Under the pieces are notes generated by a model. The model searched no databases and was not told where the DNA came from. It saw nothing but the letters and a program-made list of their open reading frames with translations. Shown piece by piece: positions 43,811 to 52,613 of a stretch of 64,000 nucleotides of DNA. This DNA comes from Amycolatopsis sp. cg9 (GTDB lineage Bacteria; Actinomycetota; Actinomycetes; Mycobacteriales; Pseudonocardiaceae): NCBI RefSeq assembly GCF_041346945.1, contig NZ_CP166850.1, positions 1,240,001 to 1,304,000 of the forward strand, written 5' to 3'. The number at the start of each line of letters is the position of its first letter. The stretch's first letter is position 1. The position numbers were made by a program, and so were the translations under genes.

Positions 43811-44881
43811 TTGAGAAGACGTCTTGTCGCGGTCCTGTCAGCGTTCGCCGCCGCCGCACTCGTGCTCGGCGTGCCCGCCGCCACCGGTCAGGCCCCGCAG
43901 GCCGCGGCCGCCGCCTGCAGCGGGCCCAACTGGGTCGCCGGCCAGTGGTACGACGTCGGCGCGGTCGTCAAGTACACCAACGGCAGCTACTACCGCGCCA
44001 AGAACGCCAACCCGGGCTACGACCCCATCATCAGCACCTGGTACTGGGAGCCCTACAGCTGCGACGGCGGGGGCGGCGGCACCACGTGCAGCTACCCGAA
44101 CTGGGTCGCGGGCCAGTGGTACGACGTCGGTGCGATCGTCAAGTACACCAACGGCAGCTACTACCGCGCCAAGAACGCCAACCCGGGCTACGACCCCATC
44201 ATCAGCACCTGGTACTGGGAGCCCTACAGCTGCGGCGGCGGCACCGACCCGGGCAACCCCGGCTCGTTCGTCGTCAGCGAGGCCCAGTTCAACCAGATCT
44301 TCCCCGGCCGCAACAGCTTCTACAGCTACAGCGGCCTGACCGCGGCCCTGTCGGCGTACCCCGGCTTCGCGAACACGGGCAGTGACACCGTGAAGAAGCA
44401 GGAAGCGGCCGCGTTCCTGGCGAACGTCAACCACGAGACCGGCGGGCTCGTCTACATCGTCGAGCAGAACACGGCCAACTACCCGCACTACTGCGACTGG
44501 AACCAGTCCTACGGCTGCCCGGCCGGCCAGGCCGCCTACTACGGCCGCGGCCCGATCCAGTTGAGCTGGAACTTCAACTACAAGGCCGCCGGCGACGCGC
44601 TCGGCATCGACCTGCTCGGCAACCCCTGGCAGGTCGAGCAGAACTCGGCCGTCGCGTGGAAGACCGGGCTCTGGTACTGGAACACCCAGAGCGGTCCCGG
44701 CACGATGACCCCGCACAACGCGATGGTCAACAGCCGCGGGTTCGGCGAGACCATCCGCAGCATCAACGGCTCGATCGAGTGCAACGGCGGCAACCCCGCC
44801 CAGGTCGAAAGCCGGGTCTCGAAGTACCGCCAGATCGCCTCGGTCCTCGGGGTCGACCCCGGCGCGAACCTCTACTGCTGA
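43811..44881 (+). CDS. Secreted GH19 chitinase with two chitin-binding modules
   Basis: A 356-residue enzyme. Signal peptide about 1-35, two CBM5/12-type modules (NWVAGQWYDVGA...WYWEPYSC, about 36-85 and 92-142) that are almost identical, then a GH19 catalytic domain from about 150. The catalytic glutamate lies in NVNHETGG and the family signature YYGRGPIQLSWNFNY is complete. The TTG at 43811 is preferred to an upstream ATG at 43739 because GGAGTGAG is 6 bp upstream and the signal peptide begins MRRRLVAV. A dre-like operator lies upstream. Confidence 0.9.
   Translation: MRRRLVAVLSAFAAAALVLGVPAATGQAPQAAAAACSGPNWVAGQWYDVGAVVKYTNGSYYRAKNANPGYDPIISTWYWEPYSCDGGGGGTTCSYPNWVAGQWYDVGAIVKYTNGSYYRAKNANPGYDPIISTWYWEPYSCGGGTDPGNPGSFVVSEAQFNQIFPGRNSFYSYSGLTAALSAYPGFANTGSDTVKKQEAAAFLANVNHETGGLVYIVEQNTANYPHYCDWNQSYGCPAGQAAYYGRGPIQLSWNFNYKAAGDALGIDLLGNPWQVEQNSAVAWKTGLWYWNTQSGPGTMTPHNAMVNSRGFGETIRSINGSIECNGGNPAQVESRVSKYRQIASVLGVDPGANLYC
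43928..44234. repeat. Near-identical duplicated CBM-coding segment
   Basis: The 136 bp at 43928-44063 are repeated at 44099-44234 with about three mismatches, encoding the two binding modules of the chitinase. The near identity at silent positions indicates recent duplication or gene conversion. Confidence 0.85.
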
Positions 44882-44894
44882 ACCCGGACGCGGA

Positions 44895-44921
44895 CGGCTC
44901 GCTCGCTCAGCGGGCGAGCCG
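44895..44921. terminator. Hairpin between convergent chitinase and thioesterase genes
   Basis: CGGCTCGC (44895-44902) pairs with GCGAGCCG (44914-44921). It overlaps the last codons of the leftward thioesterase gene and follows the chitinase stop. Confidence 0.55.
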
Positions 44922-45653
44922 TTCGCCGATCAGCCGGATGACCGCCGCGGCGTGGTCGTTGAGGTAGAAGTGGCCGCCCGGGTAAGTGCGCAGCTCGAAC
45001 TCGCCGGACGTCCGCTCCGCCCACTGCCGCGCCTCGGCCTCGGTGACCTTCGGGTCGCGGTCGCCGATCAAGGCGACCACCGGGCAGCCGACGTCCGGGC
45101 CCGGGCGGTAACGGTAGAGCTCCGCCGCCTTGTAGTCGCTGCGCAGCGCGGGCAGCACCATGCGGAGGATCTCGTCGTCCTCCAGCACCCGCGAGTCGGT
45201 GCCGCTGAGCCGCTTGACCTCGGCCAGCAGCTCGTCGTCGTCCTTCTCGTGGACCCGCTCGTCGCGGAACGCCGAAGGCGCGCGCCGCCCGGAGACGAAC
45301 AGGGCGAGCAGCCGCGTACCGCGTTCCTCGAGCCGCCGCGCCACCTCGAACGCCAGGCTGGCGCCCATGCTGTGGCCGAAGAACGCGACCGGCCCGGTGA
45401 GCTCCGGGGCGAGCACCTCCACCAGCTGGTCGGCCAGCACGAACAGGTCGTCCACCGGCGGTTCGGCGTACCGGTCCTGGCGGCCGGGGTACTGCACGGC
45501 CAGCACCTCCACCGACGGGGCCAGCGCCGCCGACACGGGGTGGAAGTAGCTCGCCGATCCCCCGGCGTGCGGGAAGCACACCAGCCGCGCCGGCGCGGCC
45601 GGCGCCGGGTGGAAGCGCCGGATCCACTCCGCGGCTTCGATGGAAATGCTCAT
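44907..45653 (-). CDS. Type II thioesterase (alpha/beta hydrolase)
   Basis: A 248-residue enzyme with Ser95 in FFGHSMGASLAF, Asp198-200 in IGDRDPKV and His228 in PGGHFYLN; the N-terminal CFPHAGGSASYF is typical of TEII. Such enzymes remove wrong acyl groups from polyketide or nonribosomal peptide carrier proteins. No PKS/NRPS gene is in the window, so it is an orphan here. The ATG 45653 is chosen over an upstream in-frame TTG; the reading begins SISIEAAEWIRR. Confidence 0.9.
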   Translation of the reverse strand: MSISIEAAEWIRRFHPAPAAPARLVCFPHAGGSASYFHPVSAALAPSVEVLAVQYPGRQDRYAEPPVDDLFVLADQLVEVLAPELTGPVAFFGHSMGASLAFEVARRLEERGTRLLALFVSGRRAPSAFRDERVHEKDDDELLAEVKRLSGTDSRVLEDDEILRMVLPALRSDYKAAELYRYRPGPDVGCPVVALIGDRDPKVTEAEARQWAERTSGEFELRTYPGGHFYLNDHAAAVIRLIGERLAR

Positions 45654-45786
45654 GCTCGCCAATCTGGCAGGCCGTCCGTCCCGCGTCGACCCCTAACGGG
45701 CGGATTCTGGGGTCGGCGGGCCCCGGTGTGCGGACCGGGACCCGCCGGTTCTTCCCTCCCTCCTCAGGAGCTCCTCGGCAGGCGAG

Positions 45787-46626
45787 TCACCCGGCCCGCC
45801 ACAGGGCGGGGACGTTCGGGGGTTCCCAGCCCGGCTGGGCGGTGTGCCCCTGCAGGCACACGTACCCCTGCCCGCCGTAGGTGACCCGGGCACCCGCCGC
45901 GTAACTGGTGCCCACCGCCCAGGAGGTGCCCCCGGGTGGCGTGGAGGTCGGTCCGCCGGTCGGCGTCGTCGTGGACGTCGGTGGCGTCGGGGTGCCGGTC
46001 TGCGGCACGTTGAGCACGAAGTCGAACGCGGCCTCCTTCGCGGAGCCGTTGTCGCGCACGGTCATCAGCAGCCGCGCGTCGAAGATCGTGTCGGTGTTGT
46101 TGCGCGGCTCGTTGGGGAAGTAGAGCTGCGTGGTCAGGATCGGCCGGCCGGGGGCCTGCACCTTGACGTGGATGTGCCGCGTCCGGCCCGGGTAGAGGCC
46201 GGGCACGATCGTGGACAGCGTGAACGCGCCTTGGGCGTTGGTGTACTGGTGGCCGCGGAAGGTGTAGCCGGTGTTGTCGTAGGCGCCGTTGACGTCCGCC
46301 TGCCAGAAGTCCAGCAGGGCGCGGTTGACCGGCTGGCACGCGAGGCCGAAGACGTACCCGGTGACGGTGAGCCGGGTGCCCTGGGTGCCGGGCGTGACGA
46401 GGTTGGTCCGCTCGGGCGAGTTCGGCTTGAAGTACGGGCCTTCGGTCTGCGCGATGGTCGGCTCGTCGCCGTCGTGGCACTCCGGGGTCAGCGCCGGGAC
46501 GGTGCCGGCGGCGACGGTGGTGCGGGCGAGCGCGGGGCCGCCGATCAGCGCGACCGGCGCGGCGACGCCCGCCGCGAGCGCGGCCTTGAGCACCGTCTTG
46601 CGGCTGAGCTTGTTCTCTTCGTCCAT
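45787..46626 (-). CDS. Intradiol ring-cleavage dioxygenase-like protein with chitin-binding-type tail
   Basis: A 279-residue secreted protein. A Tat-like signal (RKTVLKAALAAGVAAPVALI) leads to an intradiol dioxygenase domain with tyrosines in GAYDNTGYTFRGHQY and histidines in RTRHIHVKV as likely iron ligands. A Pro/Thr/Gly linker is followed by a CBM5/12-like module (WAVGTSYAAGARVTYGGQGY; GWEPPNVPALW). The fusion resembles secreted dioxygenases that act on catecholic material while bound to polysaccharide. It lies among chitinase genes and downstream of an AraC regulator. Confidence 0.88.
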   Translation of the reverse strand: MDEENKLSRKTVLKAALAAGVAAPVALIGGPALARTTVAAGTVPALTPECHDGDEPTIAQTEGPYFKPNSPERTNLVTPGTQGTRLTVTGYVFGLACQPVNRALLDFWQADVNGAYDNTGYTFRGHQYTNAQGAFTLSTIVPGLYPGRTRHIHVKVQAPGRPILTTQLYFPNEPRNNTDTIFDARLLMTVRDNGSAKEAAFDFVLNVPQTGTPTPPTSTTTPTGGPTSTPPGGTSWAVGTSYAAGARVTYGGQGYVCLQGHTAQPGWEPPNVPALWRAG

Positions 46627-46695
46627 GCCTTGCTCCTCGTGGGGGCGTCGGGGATCCCCTCGAACGTAGGCAGCGCACCCGCCGGGCGACGATGG

Positions 46696-46710
46696 ACTGG
46701 ACCGGTCAGT
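46696..46710. promoter_or_regulatory. Partial palindrome upstream of the dioxygenase gene
   Basis: ACTGGACCGGTCAGT is an imperfect palindrome about 70 bp before the dioxygenase start and overlaps the stop codon of the AraC gene. It shares ACTGG with dre sites but lacks the central TCTAGA, so DasR binding is doubtful. Confidence 0.3.
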
Positions 46711-47602
46711 CGTGGTGAATCTCCCCGCCGCGCCGGAAGTCGCCGGGGCTGAGCCCGGTCTCCCGGCGGAAGAACCGGCAGAAGTAGGCGGGGTCGGCGA
46801 ACCCGACGCGGCTCGCGACCTGCCGGACGGTCAGGTCCGTCCGGAGCAGGAACCGCTGCGCCTCCCGGGTCCGCGCCTCGCGCAGCAGCTGCGCGGCGGT
46901 GCGGCCGGTCGCCGCCTTCACCGCTTCGGTGAGGTGACCGGGGGTGACGCCGATGCGTTCGGCGTGCGCGGTCACCGACCACAGCCCGAGTTCGGTGCGG
47001 GCGGCGAGCCGGGCGAACTCCGCCGCCACCGCCCCGGCGGGCGCGGGCGGCGCTTCCGGCGTCCCCGGCAGCCGGCCCGCGCGCACGACGAGGACGTGCA
47101 GCAGCGCGCGCAGCACCGACTCGGATTCCTCGCCGCCGCGGCGGTGTTCGTCCGCCAGGTCGGCGATCAGCCGCGTGACGCCGGCGTTCGCGCGGGCGTC
47201 CAGTTCCAGCCACGGCCGCGCGCTCAGCCGGCGCAGCAGCTCGCGGTCGGCCGGGTAGTCGAGGAGGAACTCGTCGGTGAACACGACGACGTGGCCGGTG
47301 AGGCCGCGGACGTCCGCCCACTGGTGCACCTGCCCCGGCGCGATGAAGCCGAGGTGGGGCGGGCGCAGCGGCCAGCGCGCCAGCTCGACGACGTGCGTGC
47401 CGGTGCCGCCGGTGACGTGGACGAGCTCGTGGAAGGTGTGCCGGTGCGGGAACTCCGCGCGCGACAGCGGCCCGAGCTCGTCGAAGGTGCCGACGGCGAT
47501 CGGGGGCGCGTGCGGGGCAGGCACCTCCAGCCGGTGCATCGGCAGTTCGCCCGCCCGCGGTGTCGGGCAGGGGGTCCCCAGCGGAACGGTGGTACCGCGC
47601 AT
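46706..47602 (-). CDS. AraC family regulator with cupin-type sensor
   Basis: A 298-residue regulator. Residues about 20-120 look like an AraC-type cupin sensor (FPHRHTFHELVHVTGGTG; LGFIAPGQVHQWAD). Residues about 200-298 carry two HTH units (LGLWSVTAHAERIGVTPGHL and LTVRQVASRVGFADPAYFCR). The start is ATG 47602; there is no Shine-Dalgarno, but a -10-like TAGACT lies 10 bp upstream, so the message may be leaderless. It is 80 bp from the dioxygenase gene, a plausible target. Confidence 0.85.
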   Translation of the reverse strand: MRGTTVPLGTPCPTPRAGELPMHRLEVPAPHAPPIAVGTFDELGPLSRAEFPHRHTFHELVHVTGGTGTHVVELARWPLRPPHLGFIAPGQVHQWADVRGLTGHVVVFTDEFLLDYPADRELLRRLSARPWLELDARANAGVTRLIADLADEHRRGGEESESVLRALLHVLVVRAGRLPGTPEAPPAPAGAVAAEFARLAARTELGLWSVTAHAERIGVTPGHLTEAVKAATGRTAAQLLREARTREAQRFLLRTDLTVRQVASRVGFADPAYFCRFFRRETGLSPGDFRRGGEIHHD

Positions 47603-47607
47603 GGCGG

Positions 47608-47623
47608 AAAAGTCTAGACCAAT
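47608..47623. promoter_or_regulatory. dre-like half-conserved site at the AraC promoter
   Basis: GTCTAGACCA at 47612-47621 matches the core of the DasR consensus; 12 of 16 positions agree in total. It overlaps the -10-like element of the AraC gene, a good position for repression. Weaker than the 43686 site. Confidence 0.4.
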
Positions 47624-47688
47624 TACCGGGCGATTCGTCCGGTTGTGCCCCGATGATCGCAATCCGAACGTCGTAGTCCGGACACGAA

Positions 47689-47721
47689 AACGGGGCCGGT
47701 CCACAGTGGACCGGCCCCGTT
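47689..47721. terminator. Strong hairpin terminator
   Basis: Perfect 15 bp arms at 47689-47703 and 47707-47721 with a 3 bp loop, 12 bp after the stop of the thioester surface protein gene (leftward). Confidence 0.85.
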
Positions 47722-47733
47722 CACGGGTCTTGC

Positions 47734-48885
47734 TTACGCGCGGCTGCGACGCCGGTTGACCAGCAGCATCAGCGCGCCGCCGCCCAGCAGCAGGCCGCCG
47801 ACGCCGAACGGAACCGCGGCGTCGACACCGGTGTTGGCCAGGTCGCCGCCACCGGACTGCGCGCCACCCGGGGTGGTCGGCGCGGTGCTGGTGGCCGGGG
47901 CGCCCGCCTCGGTCCAGGTCGCGGCCGCCTTCGCGGTCACCTGGGTCTTCTCCGAGTCCGCGACGATCAGCGACTGCGCCGGCTTCTTGGCGTAGTTGTC
48001 GGCGACGAACAGGCGGCCGGTGTCCAGCTCGCCGGTGACCTTGAGCGAGAACGAGCCGTTGCCCGGCTTCGCGTCGGCCGGGACGTCGACGAACAGCTTG
48101 CTGCCGTCCTTGACGTCCGCGGACTTCAGCTCCTTGCCGTCGGCGTCGGTGACCTTGACGCCGTCGGGCAGCTCGGTGGTCAGCGACGTGATGTCACCGG
48201 AGGTCGCGACGCTGAACGGGCCGATCTTGGTGCCCGCGGCGCCTTCGGTCTTGTCCGCGGCGACGTTCAGGGTCGGCTTCGGCTGCTGGGCGATGCCCTT
48301 GTTCTCGTCGCCGGTCAGGTAGCCGTACAGCGCGGCGACGTCGGCGTTGGCCTCGGCCGGGTTGTTCTCGGCCAGCGGCTTCGTGAGGTTCAGGTTCACG
48401 CCGTCGCTGAAGTGCCACACGGCGGCCTGCGTCGCGGCGATGGCCTCGCGCTCGGAGATGCCGTCGTTGACCTTGACGCCCGCCTTCGCCAGCGTGCTGC
48501 CCAGCGCGTCGAGGGCGACACCCGGGTAGCCGTGGTGCAGCACCCAGTTGATCTTCGCGCTGTTCTTCTCGAACGGCGAGTTCGCGGCGGGGTACTTGTT
48601 CCACGGCCGCTCGACCATGTCGACGTCGGTGCGCATGCCGACGGTGATCTGCACGCAGTAGAGCTTGAGCGTGCTGCCGTCGGACAGCTTCAGCGAGAAC
48701 AGCTTGGTGATGTAGTCACCGCCGCCCTCGAGGTTGAGCCGGTAGCCGACGGTGCCCGCGTTCTCGCTGACCCGGCCACGCGCCGCGCCGTCGTCCGCGA
48801 GGGCCGACGGGGCGCTGACCATGACGGCGGCGGCCGCGGCGAGCACCGCGATCCCGCCACGCACGAGAGCTGACCTGACCTGCAT
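47734..48885 (-). CDS. LAxTG-anchored surface protein with thioester (TQxA) domain
   Basis: A 383-residue protein. Signal peptide about 1-30; a thioester adhesin domain in which Cys77 (KLYCVQI) and Gln153 (ATQAAVWHF) probably form an internal thioester; an Ig-like region (about 205-310); a Thr/Ala/Gly-rich linker; then the class E sortase signal LANTG at 349-353, a membrane helix and RRRSRA tail. Thioester proteins bind covalently to target amines. It is a probable substrate of a class E sortase; the one at 11934 is 36 kb away. Confidence 0.88.
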   Translation of the reverse strand: MQVRSALVRGGIAVLAAAAAVMVSAPSALADDGAARGRVSENAGTVGYRLNLEGGGDYITKLFSLKLSDGSTLKLYCVQITVGMRTDVDMVERPWNKYPAANSPFEKNSAKINWVLHHGYPGVALDALGSTLAKAGVKVNDGISEREAIAATQAAVWHFSDGVNLNLTKPLAENNPAEANADVAALYGYLTGDENKGIAQQPKPTLNVAADKTEGAAGTKIGPFSVATSGDITSLTTELPDGVKVTDADGKELKSADVKDGSKLFVDVPADAKPGNGSFSLKVTGELDTGRLFVADNYAKKPAQSLIVADSEKTQVTAKAAATWTEAGAPATSTAPTTPGGAQSGGGDLANTGVDAAVPFGVGGLLLGGGALMLLVNRRRSRA

Positions 48886-49137
48886 AAATCTCCTATCCGA
48901 GCCCGAACCACGACGTGAGGGCCGCGCAGATGACAGGCGTCGATCGCGGCGGCCACCGATTCGGGTGAGTGATCACCCGGTCAAGCGAATCCGGAGCTTA
49001 CACAGACTCCACAAGTGCTACGCAGGGTGCCCCCTTAAACACGAATGTGTCCGAATAGCCGCAGAAGCCCCCTTGAAAAAGGTGTCCGGCGCCGTTCTTT
49101 CCGGAACGAACGGCCTCGCGGCGACGAATCGTCGCCG

Positions 49138-49746
49138 TCACTTCGAGGGGCGCAACCCCGCGGCCATCCGGCCGATGACGGCAGTGTATTCGGCCTTCAG
49201 CCGCGCTTTGTCCACATCGGACGCTTCGGCCAGCGCCATCCCGGCCGTGCCGAGCATGCCGAACACCAGGCGGGTCGTCGTCTCCAGCGGCTGGTCGTCG
49301 ATGTCGCCACCGTCCACCAGCGCCTTGATCAGCTGTTCGACGAGGCCGTACGCGAACTGTTCCTCGGCCGCCTGCCAGCGCAGCCAGCCGAGGGCGATCG
49401 GGGCTTCCTGCCAGACCAGCCGGCCGTACACCGGGTCGCAGCAGCGGTCGAGGAACGCGTCGAGCGCGGCGAAGGCCGCCGCCCACGGATCGGCCGCGCG
49501 GCCCGCGGCCGCCGCGGACAGCTCCATCGCGTCGGTCTCCAGCTGCTCGAACACCGCCTCGAAGAGTGCCGTCTTGTTCGCGAAGTGGTGGTAGATCGCG
49601 CCGCGCGTCGCCTGGATGTCGGCGGCGATGTCCTCCAGCGCCGTGCCGCCGAAGCCGCGTTCGGCGAACCGGCGGGTGGCCGCCGACAACAGGGCGGCCC
49701 GGGTGGCCTCGGAGTACTGCTCCCGCCGGCTCTTGACGGTCGACAT
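49138..49746 (-). CDS. TetR family regulator
   Basis: A 202-residue repressor. HTH: FAERGFGGTALEDIAADIQATRGAIYHHF (helix 2-3 region, residues about 27-56). C-terminal ligand-binding domain is helical. The ATG 49746 is preferred over one at 49764, which lies within the operator palindrome. It is divergent from the P450 gene and shares the GACATAC operator, so it likely represses itself and the P450. Confidence 0.87.
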   Translation of the reverse strand: MSTVKSRREQYSEATRAALLSAATRRFAERGFGGTALEDIAADIQATRGAIYHHFANKTALFEAVFEQLETDAMELSAAAAGRAADPWAAAFAALDAFLDRCCDPVYGRLVWQEAPIALGWLRWQAAEEQFAYGLVEQLIKALVDGGDIDDQPLETTTRLVFGMLGTAGMALAEASDVDKARLKAEYTAVIGRMAAGLRPSK

Positions 49747-49759
49747 GCGCAAAGCATAG

Positions 49760-49778
49760 GACATACACTGCGTATGTC
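49760..49778. promoter_or_regulatory. TetR-type operator between regulator and P450
   Basis: GACATAC (49760-49766) and GTATGTC (49772-49778) are perfect inverted repeats with a 5 bp spacer, in the 66 bp between the divergent starts. Confidence 0.7.
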
Positions 49779-49812
49779 ACCGACACGGCGTAGGTATCTC
49801 TGGGGGTTTGCG

Positions 49813-51033
49813 ATGACGAACACCGACGAGCTGCTCTTCAACCCGTTCGCGCCAGGGTTCTTCGAAGACCCGTACGCGCACTACAAGCTGCTTCGCGACG
49901 AAGACCCGGTGCAGAACCACCCGCTGGGTTTCTGGTTCGTCTCGCGCTACGAAGACGTCTCGGCGCTGCTGCGCGCCGGGCTGTCGGTGGAGGTCCGGCA
50001 CCTGGCCGCGGGCCCGCTGCTCGACCAGCAGGCCGCGCTGGCCCCCGACGCGGAACCCGGCGCGCTGAACCTGTCGATGCTCGACCGCGACCCGCCCGAC
50101 CACACCCGCCTGCGCTCGCTGGTGACGAAGGTGTTCACCCGCCGCGCGGTCGCCGCGCTCGAACCGCAGATCGTCTCGCTCGTCGACGACGCACTGGAGC
50201 GGATGGCCGAGAAGGGCGCCTCGGACCTGGTCGAGGAACTGGCGTTCCCGCTGCCGTTCGCGGTCATTTCGACGATGCTCGGCATGCCGCCGACCGACCA
50301 CGCGCGCATCCGCGAGCTGAGCGGAACCCTGGTGCGCTCCTTGGAGGTCGTGGCGGACGAGGAAACCGCCCGGGCGATCACGGAGGCGGACGCCGAACTG
50401 TCGGCGATCACCCGTCAGGTGATCGCGTGGAAGCGCGACCACCCGGCCGACGACCTGCTGACGGCGTTGATCGCGGCGGAGCACGACGGCCAGGTCCTCG
50501 ACGGCGACGAGCTGGTGGCCCAGGTGGTCCTGCTGTACGTGGCGGGCCACGAGACGACGGTCAACCTGATCGCCAACGGCGTGAACGCGTTGCTGCGCAA
50601 CCCGGATCAGCTTTCCCTGCTGCGCTCGCGACCGGACCTGGCGCCGAACGCGGTCGAGGAGTTCCTGCGCTACGACTCGCCGGTGCAGCAGACCCGGCGG
50701 ATCACGACTTCCCCGCACACGGTGGCCGGGAAGGAAATCCCGGCGGGCACCTTCGTCCTGGCCTGCTTGGCCTCGGCCAACCGCGACGAGCGGTTCTTCG
50801 GCCCGGACGCGGCCCGGCTGCGCCTGGACCGCCCGGAAGCCCGCCACCAGGTGTCGTTCGGCGCGGGCCCCCACCACTGCCTGGGCGCGGCGCTGGCCCG
50901 GCTGGAAGGTCAGGTGGCCATCAGCCGCCTCGTGCAGCGGTTCCCGGACCTGGGGTTCGCGGGAACGCTGGAGTGGAACGGCCGGATCAACCTGCGCGGC
51001 CCGGCGAAGTTCCCGGTGACCGTCCGGGCCTGA
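49813..51033 (+). CDS. Cytochrome P450
   Basis: A 406-residue bacterial class I P450. The I-helix reads LLYVAGHETTVN, the ExxR-type helix EEFLRYDSP with RR downstream, and the heme ligand is Cys356 in FGAGPHHCLGAALARLE. Substrate unknown; no ferredoxin gene is adjacent. The ATG 49813 is preceded by GGGGG rather than a canonical ribosome site. It is divergent from a TetR regulator with a shared operator. Confidence 0.93.
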   Translation: MTNTDELLFNPFAPGFFEDPYAHYKLLRDEDPVQNHPLGFWFVSRYEDVSALLRAGLSVEVRHLAAGPLLDQQAALAPDAEPGALNLSMLDRDPPDHTRLRSLVTKVFTRRAVAALEPQIVSLVDDALERMAEKGASDLVEELAFPLPFAVISTMLGMPPTDHARIRELSGTLVRSLEVVADEETARAITEADAELSAITRQVIAWKRDHPADDLLTALIAAEHDGQVLDGDELVAQVVLLYVAGHETTVNLIANGVNALLRNPDQLSLLRSRPDLAPNAVEEFLRYDSPVQQTRRITTSPHTVAGKEIPAGTFVLACLASANRDERFFGPDAARLRLDRPEARHQVSFGAGPHHCLGAALARLEGQVAISRLVQRFPDLGFAGTLEWNGRINLRGPAKFPVTVRA

Positions 51034-51098
51034 GCCCGGCGCCGGCTGAGCGGGTCCCGGTGAAACCCCGATGTCCACTGAGGACGGTCCGGGTCCGG

Positions 51099-51845
51099 TC
51101 AGCCGGAGCGGGGCGTCCCCGACGGGGCCAGCACGAGCGCGGGCGCGAGGTCCCGGTCGGCCAGGGCGCGGGCCACGTCGCTGAGCCGGAGGTTGTTCCG
51201 CCGGGCGTAGCCGCGCAACACCGAGAAGGCCGCTTCCATGCTGAGCTGCCCGCTGATGGCGAGCACGCCCTTGGCCTGCTCGATGATCACCCGGCTGTTC
51301 AACGCGGTCTGCAGCTGCTCGGACAGGATCTCGCCTTGGCGGAAGGCCCGTTCGTGGAGGATGCCGATGGTCGCGGTGTCGGCCAGGCCTTGCGCCAGCG
51401 CGACGTCGTCGGCCGACAGCTCGCCCGGGTTTTGCCCGAACAGGTTCAGCGCGCCGATCGTCTGCCTGCGCAACCGCAGGGGCAGCGCGTGCACCGACGC
51501 GAACCCCTCCTTGGCCGCCTCGGCCGCGAACCGCGGCCACCGCCCCGACTGCGCGGCGATGTCGGCCACCAGCACCGGCGTGCTGGTGGTGAAGCATTCG
51601 ACGCAGGGGCCTTCGTCGATGTCGAGCTGGAACAGCTCCAGCAGCCGCGCCTGCTCGGTGGAAGAGGCCAGCACCTGCAAGCCACCCCGCTCGTCGGCCA
51701 GCGTCAGCCCCGCCGCCGCGACGTCGAGCAAGTCGACGCACTGCCGCACCAAGGTGTGCAGCAGATCAGCGACGTCGTAGTCGTCGACCAGCGTGTCCGC
51801 CAGCGCGACGAACGCCCGGGTCACCTGTCGTTCACGGTCGGCCAT
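51099..51845 (-). CDS. GAF-ANTAR protein (last gene of a three-gene operon)
   Basis: A 248-residue protein. GAF sensor about 15-160 (VQQ-type cavity with GPCVECFTTSTPVLVADI), then an ANTAR RNA-binding domain (LQTALNSRVIIEQAKGVLAI; AAFSVLRGYARRNN). ANTAR proteins prevent transcription termination by binding RNA hairpins. ATG 51845 is used because AGGAG lies 9 bp upstream. It lies 42 bp after another GAF-ANTAR gene and both follow a sigma-like gene. Confidence 0.87.
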   Translation of the reverse strand: MADRERQVTRAFVALADTLVDDYDVADLLHTLVRQCVDLLDVAAAGLTLADERGGLQVLASSTEQARLLELFQLDIDEGPCVECFTTSTPVLVADIAAQSGRWPRFAAEAAKEGFASVHALPLRLRRQTIGALNLFGQNPGELSADDVALAQGLADTATIGILHERAFRQGEILSEQLQTALNSRVIIEQAKGVLAISGQLSMEAAFSVLRGYARRNNLRLSDVARALADRDLAPALVLAPSGTPRSG

Positions 51846-51887
51846 GCCCACCATCTCCTGGTTCCTCGGCTGCTTCCATGGTGGTCC

Positions 51888-52613
51888 TCATCCGAACTCC
51901 TCGTCCAATCTCAGCCGCCCGGCCACGATGTCGCCCGCGACGTCGAGCAGGGAACGGCCGTGCCCGTACGCGTAAGCACGCAGCCGGGCCAAGGCGGCGG
52001 AGGCGGGCAGGTCCAGGTGGGCGATCAGCATTCCGGTGGCCTGGTGCACCTCCCGGTACCGCATTCCCGTGCTTTCCATCCACCGCCCGTCGCCGTCCAG
52101 CCAGCGACCGCCCCCGCCGCGCAGCCCGGACAGCGCGAGGGCGGCGATGTCGGCCACCTGCAGCGCCGTCGACAGCTCCCCGGCGGTCAGCGAACCCGGC
52201 GTGCTGCGGTAGGTGTCGAGGGTCGCCACCCGCACCGCCCCGATCTGCACCGGAAAGGTGAACAACGCCGCCACCGGGTGCGCCGCGGCCTCGGCGGCGA
52301 ACACCGGCCACGCCGGCGGCGGCCCGGCGGCCAGGTCCGGCACCAGAACCGGCCCGCCGACGGTGTACGCCTCGAAACACGGCCCTTCACCAAGGGAAAA
52401 CTGCAGTTCCGCCAGCGCCGTGCTCACCGCGTCGCTGGCGTAGACGACCTCGCGGTGCCCGGCCTCGACCATCACCGACACCGCCGCGCCGTCCACCGGC
52501 AGCAGGCGCACGCACGCCCGGCACACCCGGCCGACGACGTCGACCCCGGTCCCGGCGCCGATCTCGCCCAGTGCGGCCAGCACGCTCGCGCGCAGGACCT
52601 CGACCTCAGCCAC
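51888..52613 (-). CDS. GAF-ANTAR protein (middle gene)
   Basis: A 241-residue paralogue of the next gene: GAF (GEGPCFEAYTVGGPVLVPDL) followed by ANTAR (YREVHQATGMLIAHLDLPAS; ALARLRAYAYGHGRSLLD). The ANTAR part is less conserved. GTG start at 52613 overlaps the end of the preceding sigma-like gene by 8 bp, so the genes are coupled. Confidence 0.82.
   Translation of the reverse strand: MAEVEVLRASVLAALGEIGAGTGVDVVGRVCRACVRLLPVDGAAVSVMVEAGHREVVYASDAVSTALAELQFSLGEGPCFEAYTVGGPVLVPDLAAGPPPAWPVFAAEAAAHPVAALFTFPVQIGAVRVATLDTYRSTPGSLTAGELSTALQVADIAALALSGLRGGGGRWLDGDGRWMESTGMRYREVHQATGMLIAHLDLPASAALARLRAYAYGHGRSLLDVAGDIVAGRLRLDEEFG

Noticed and set aside
46696..46710. dre site upstream of the dioxygenase gene
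   Set aside because: Palindromic but lacks the TCTAGA core; kept only as a low-confidence feature, not as DasR evidence.
44907..51033. Thioesterase II and P450 as sign of a polyketide or peptide cluster
   Set aside because: No PKS, NRPS or carrier-protein gene in the window, and the two genes are 5 kb apart with unrelated genes between.
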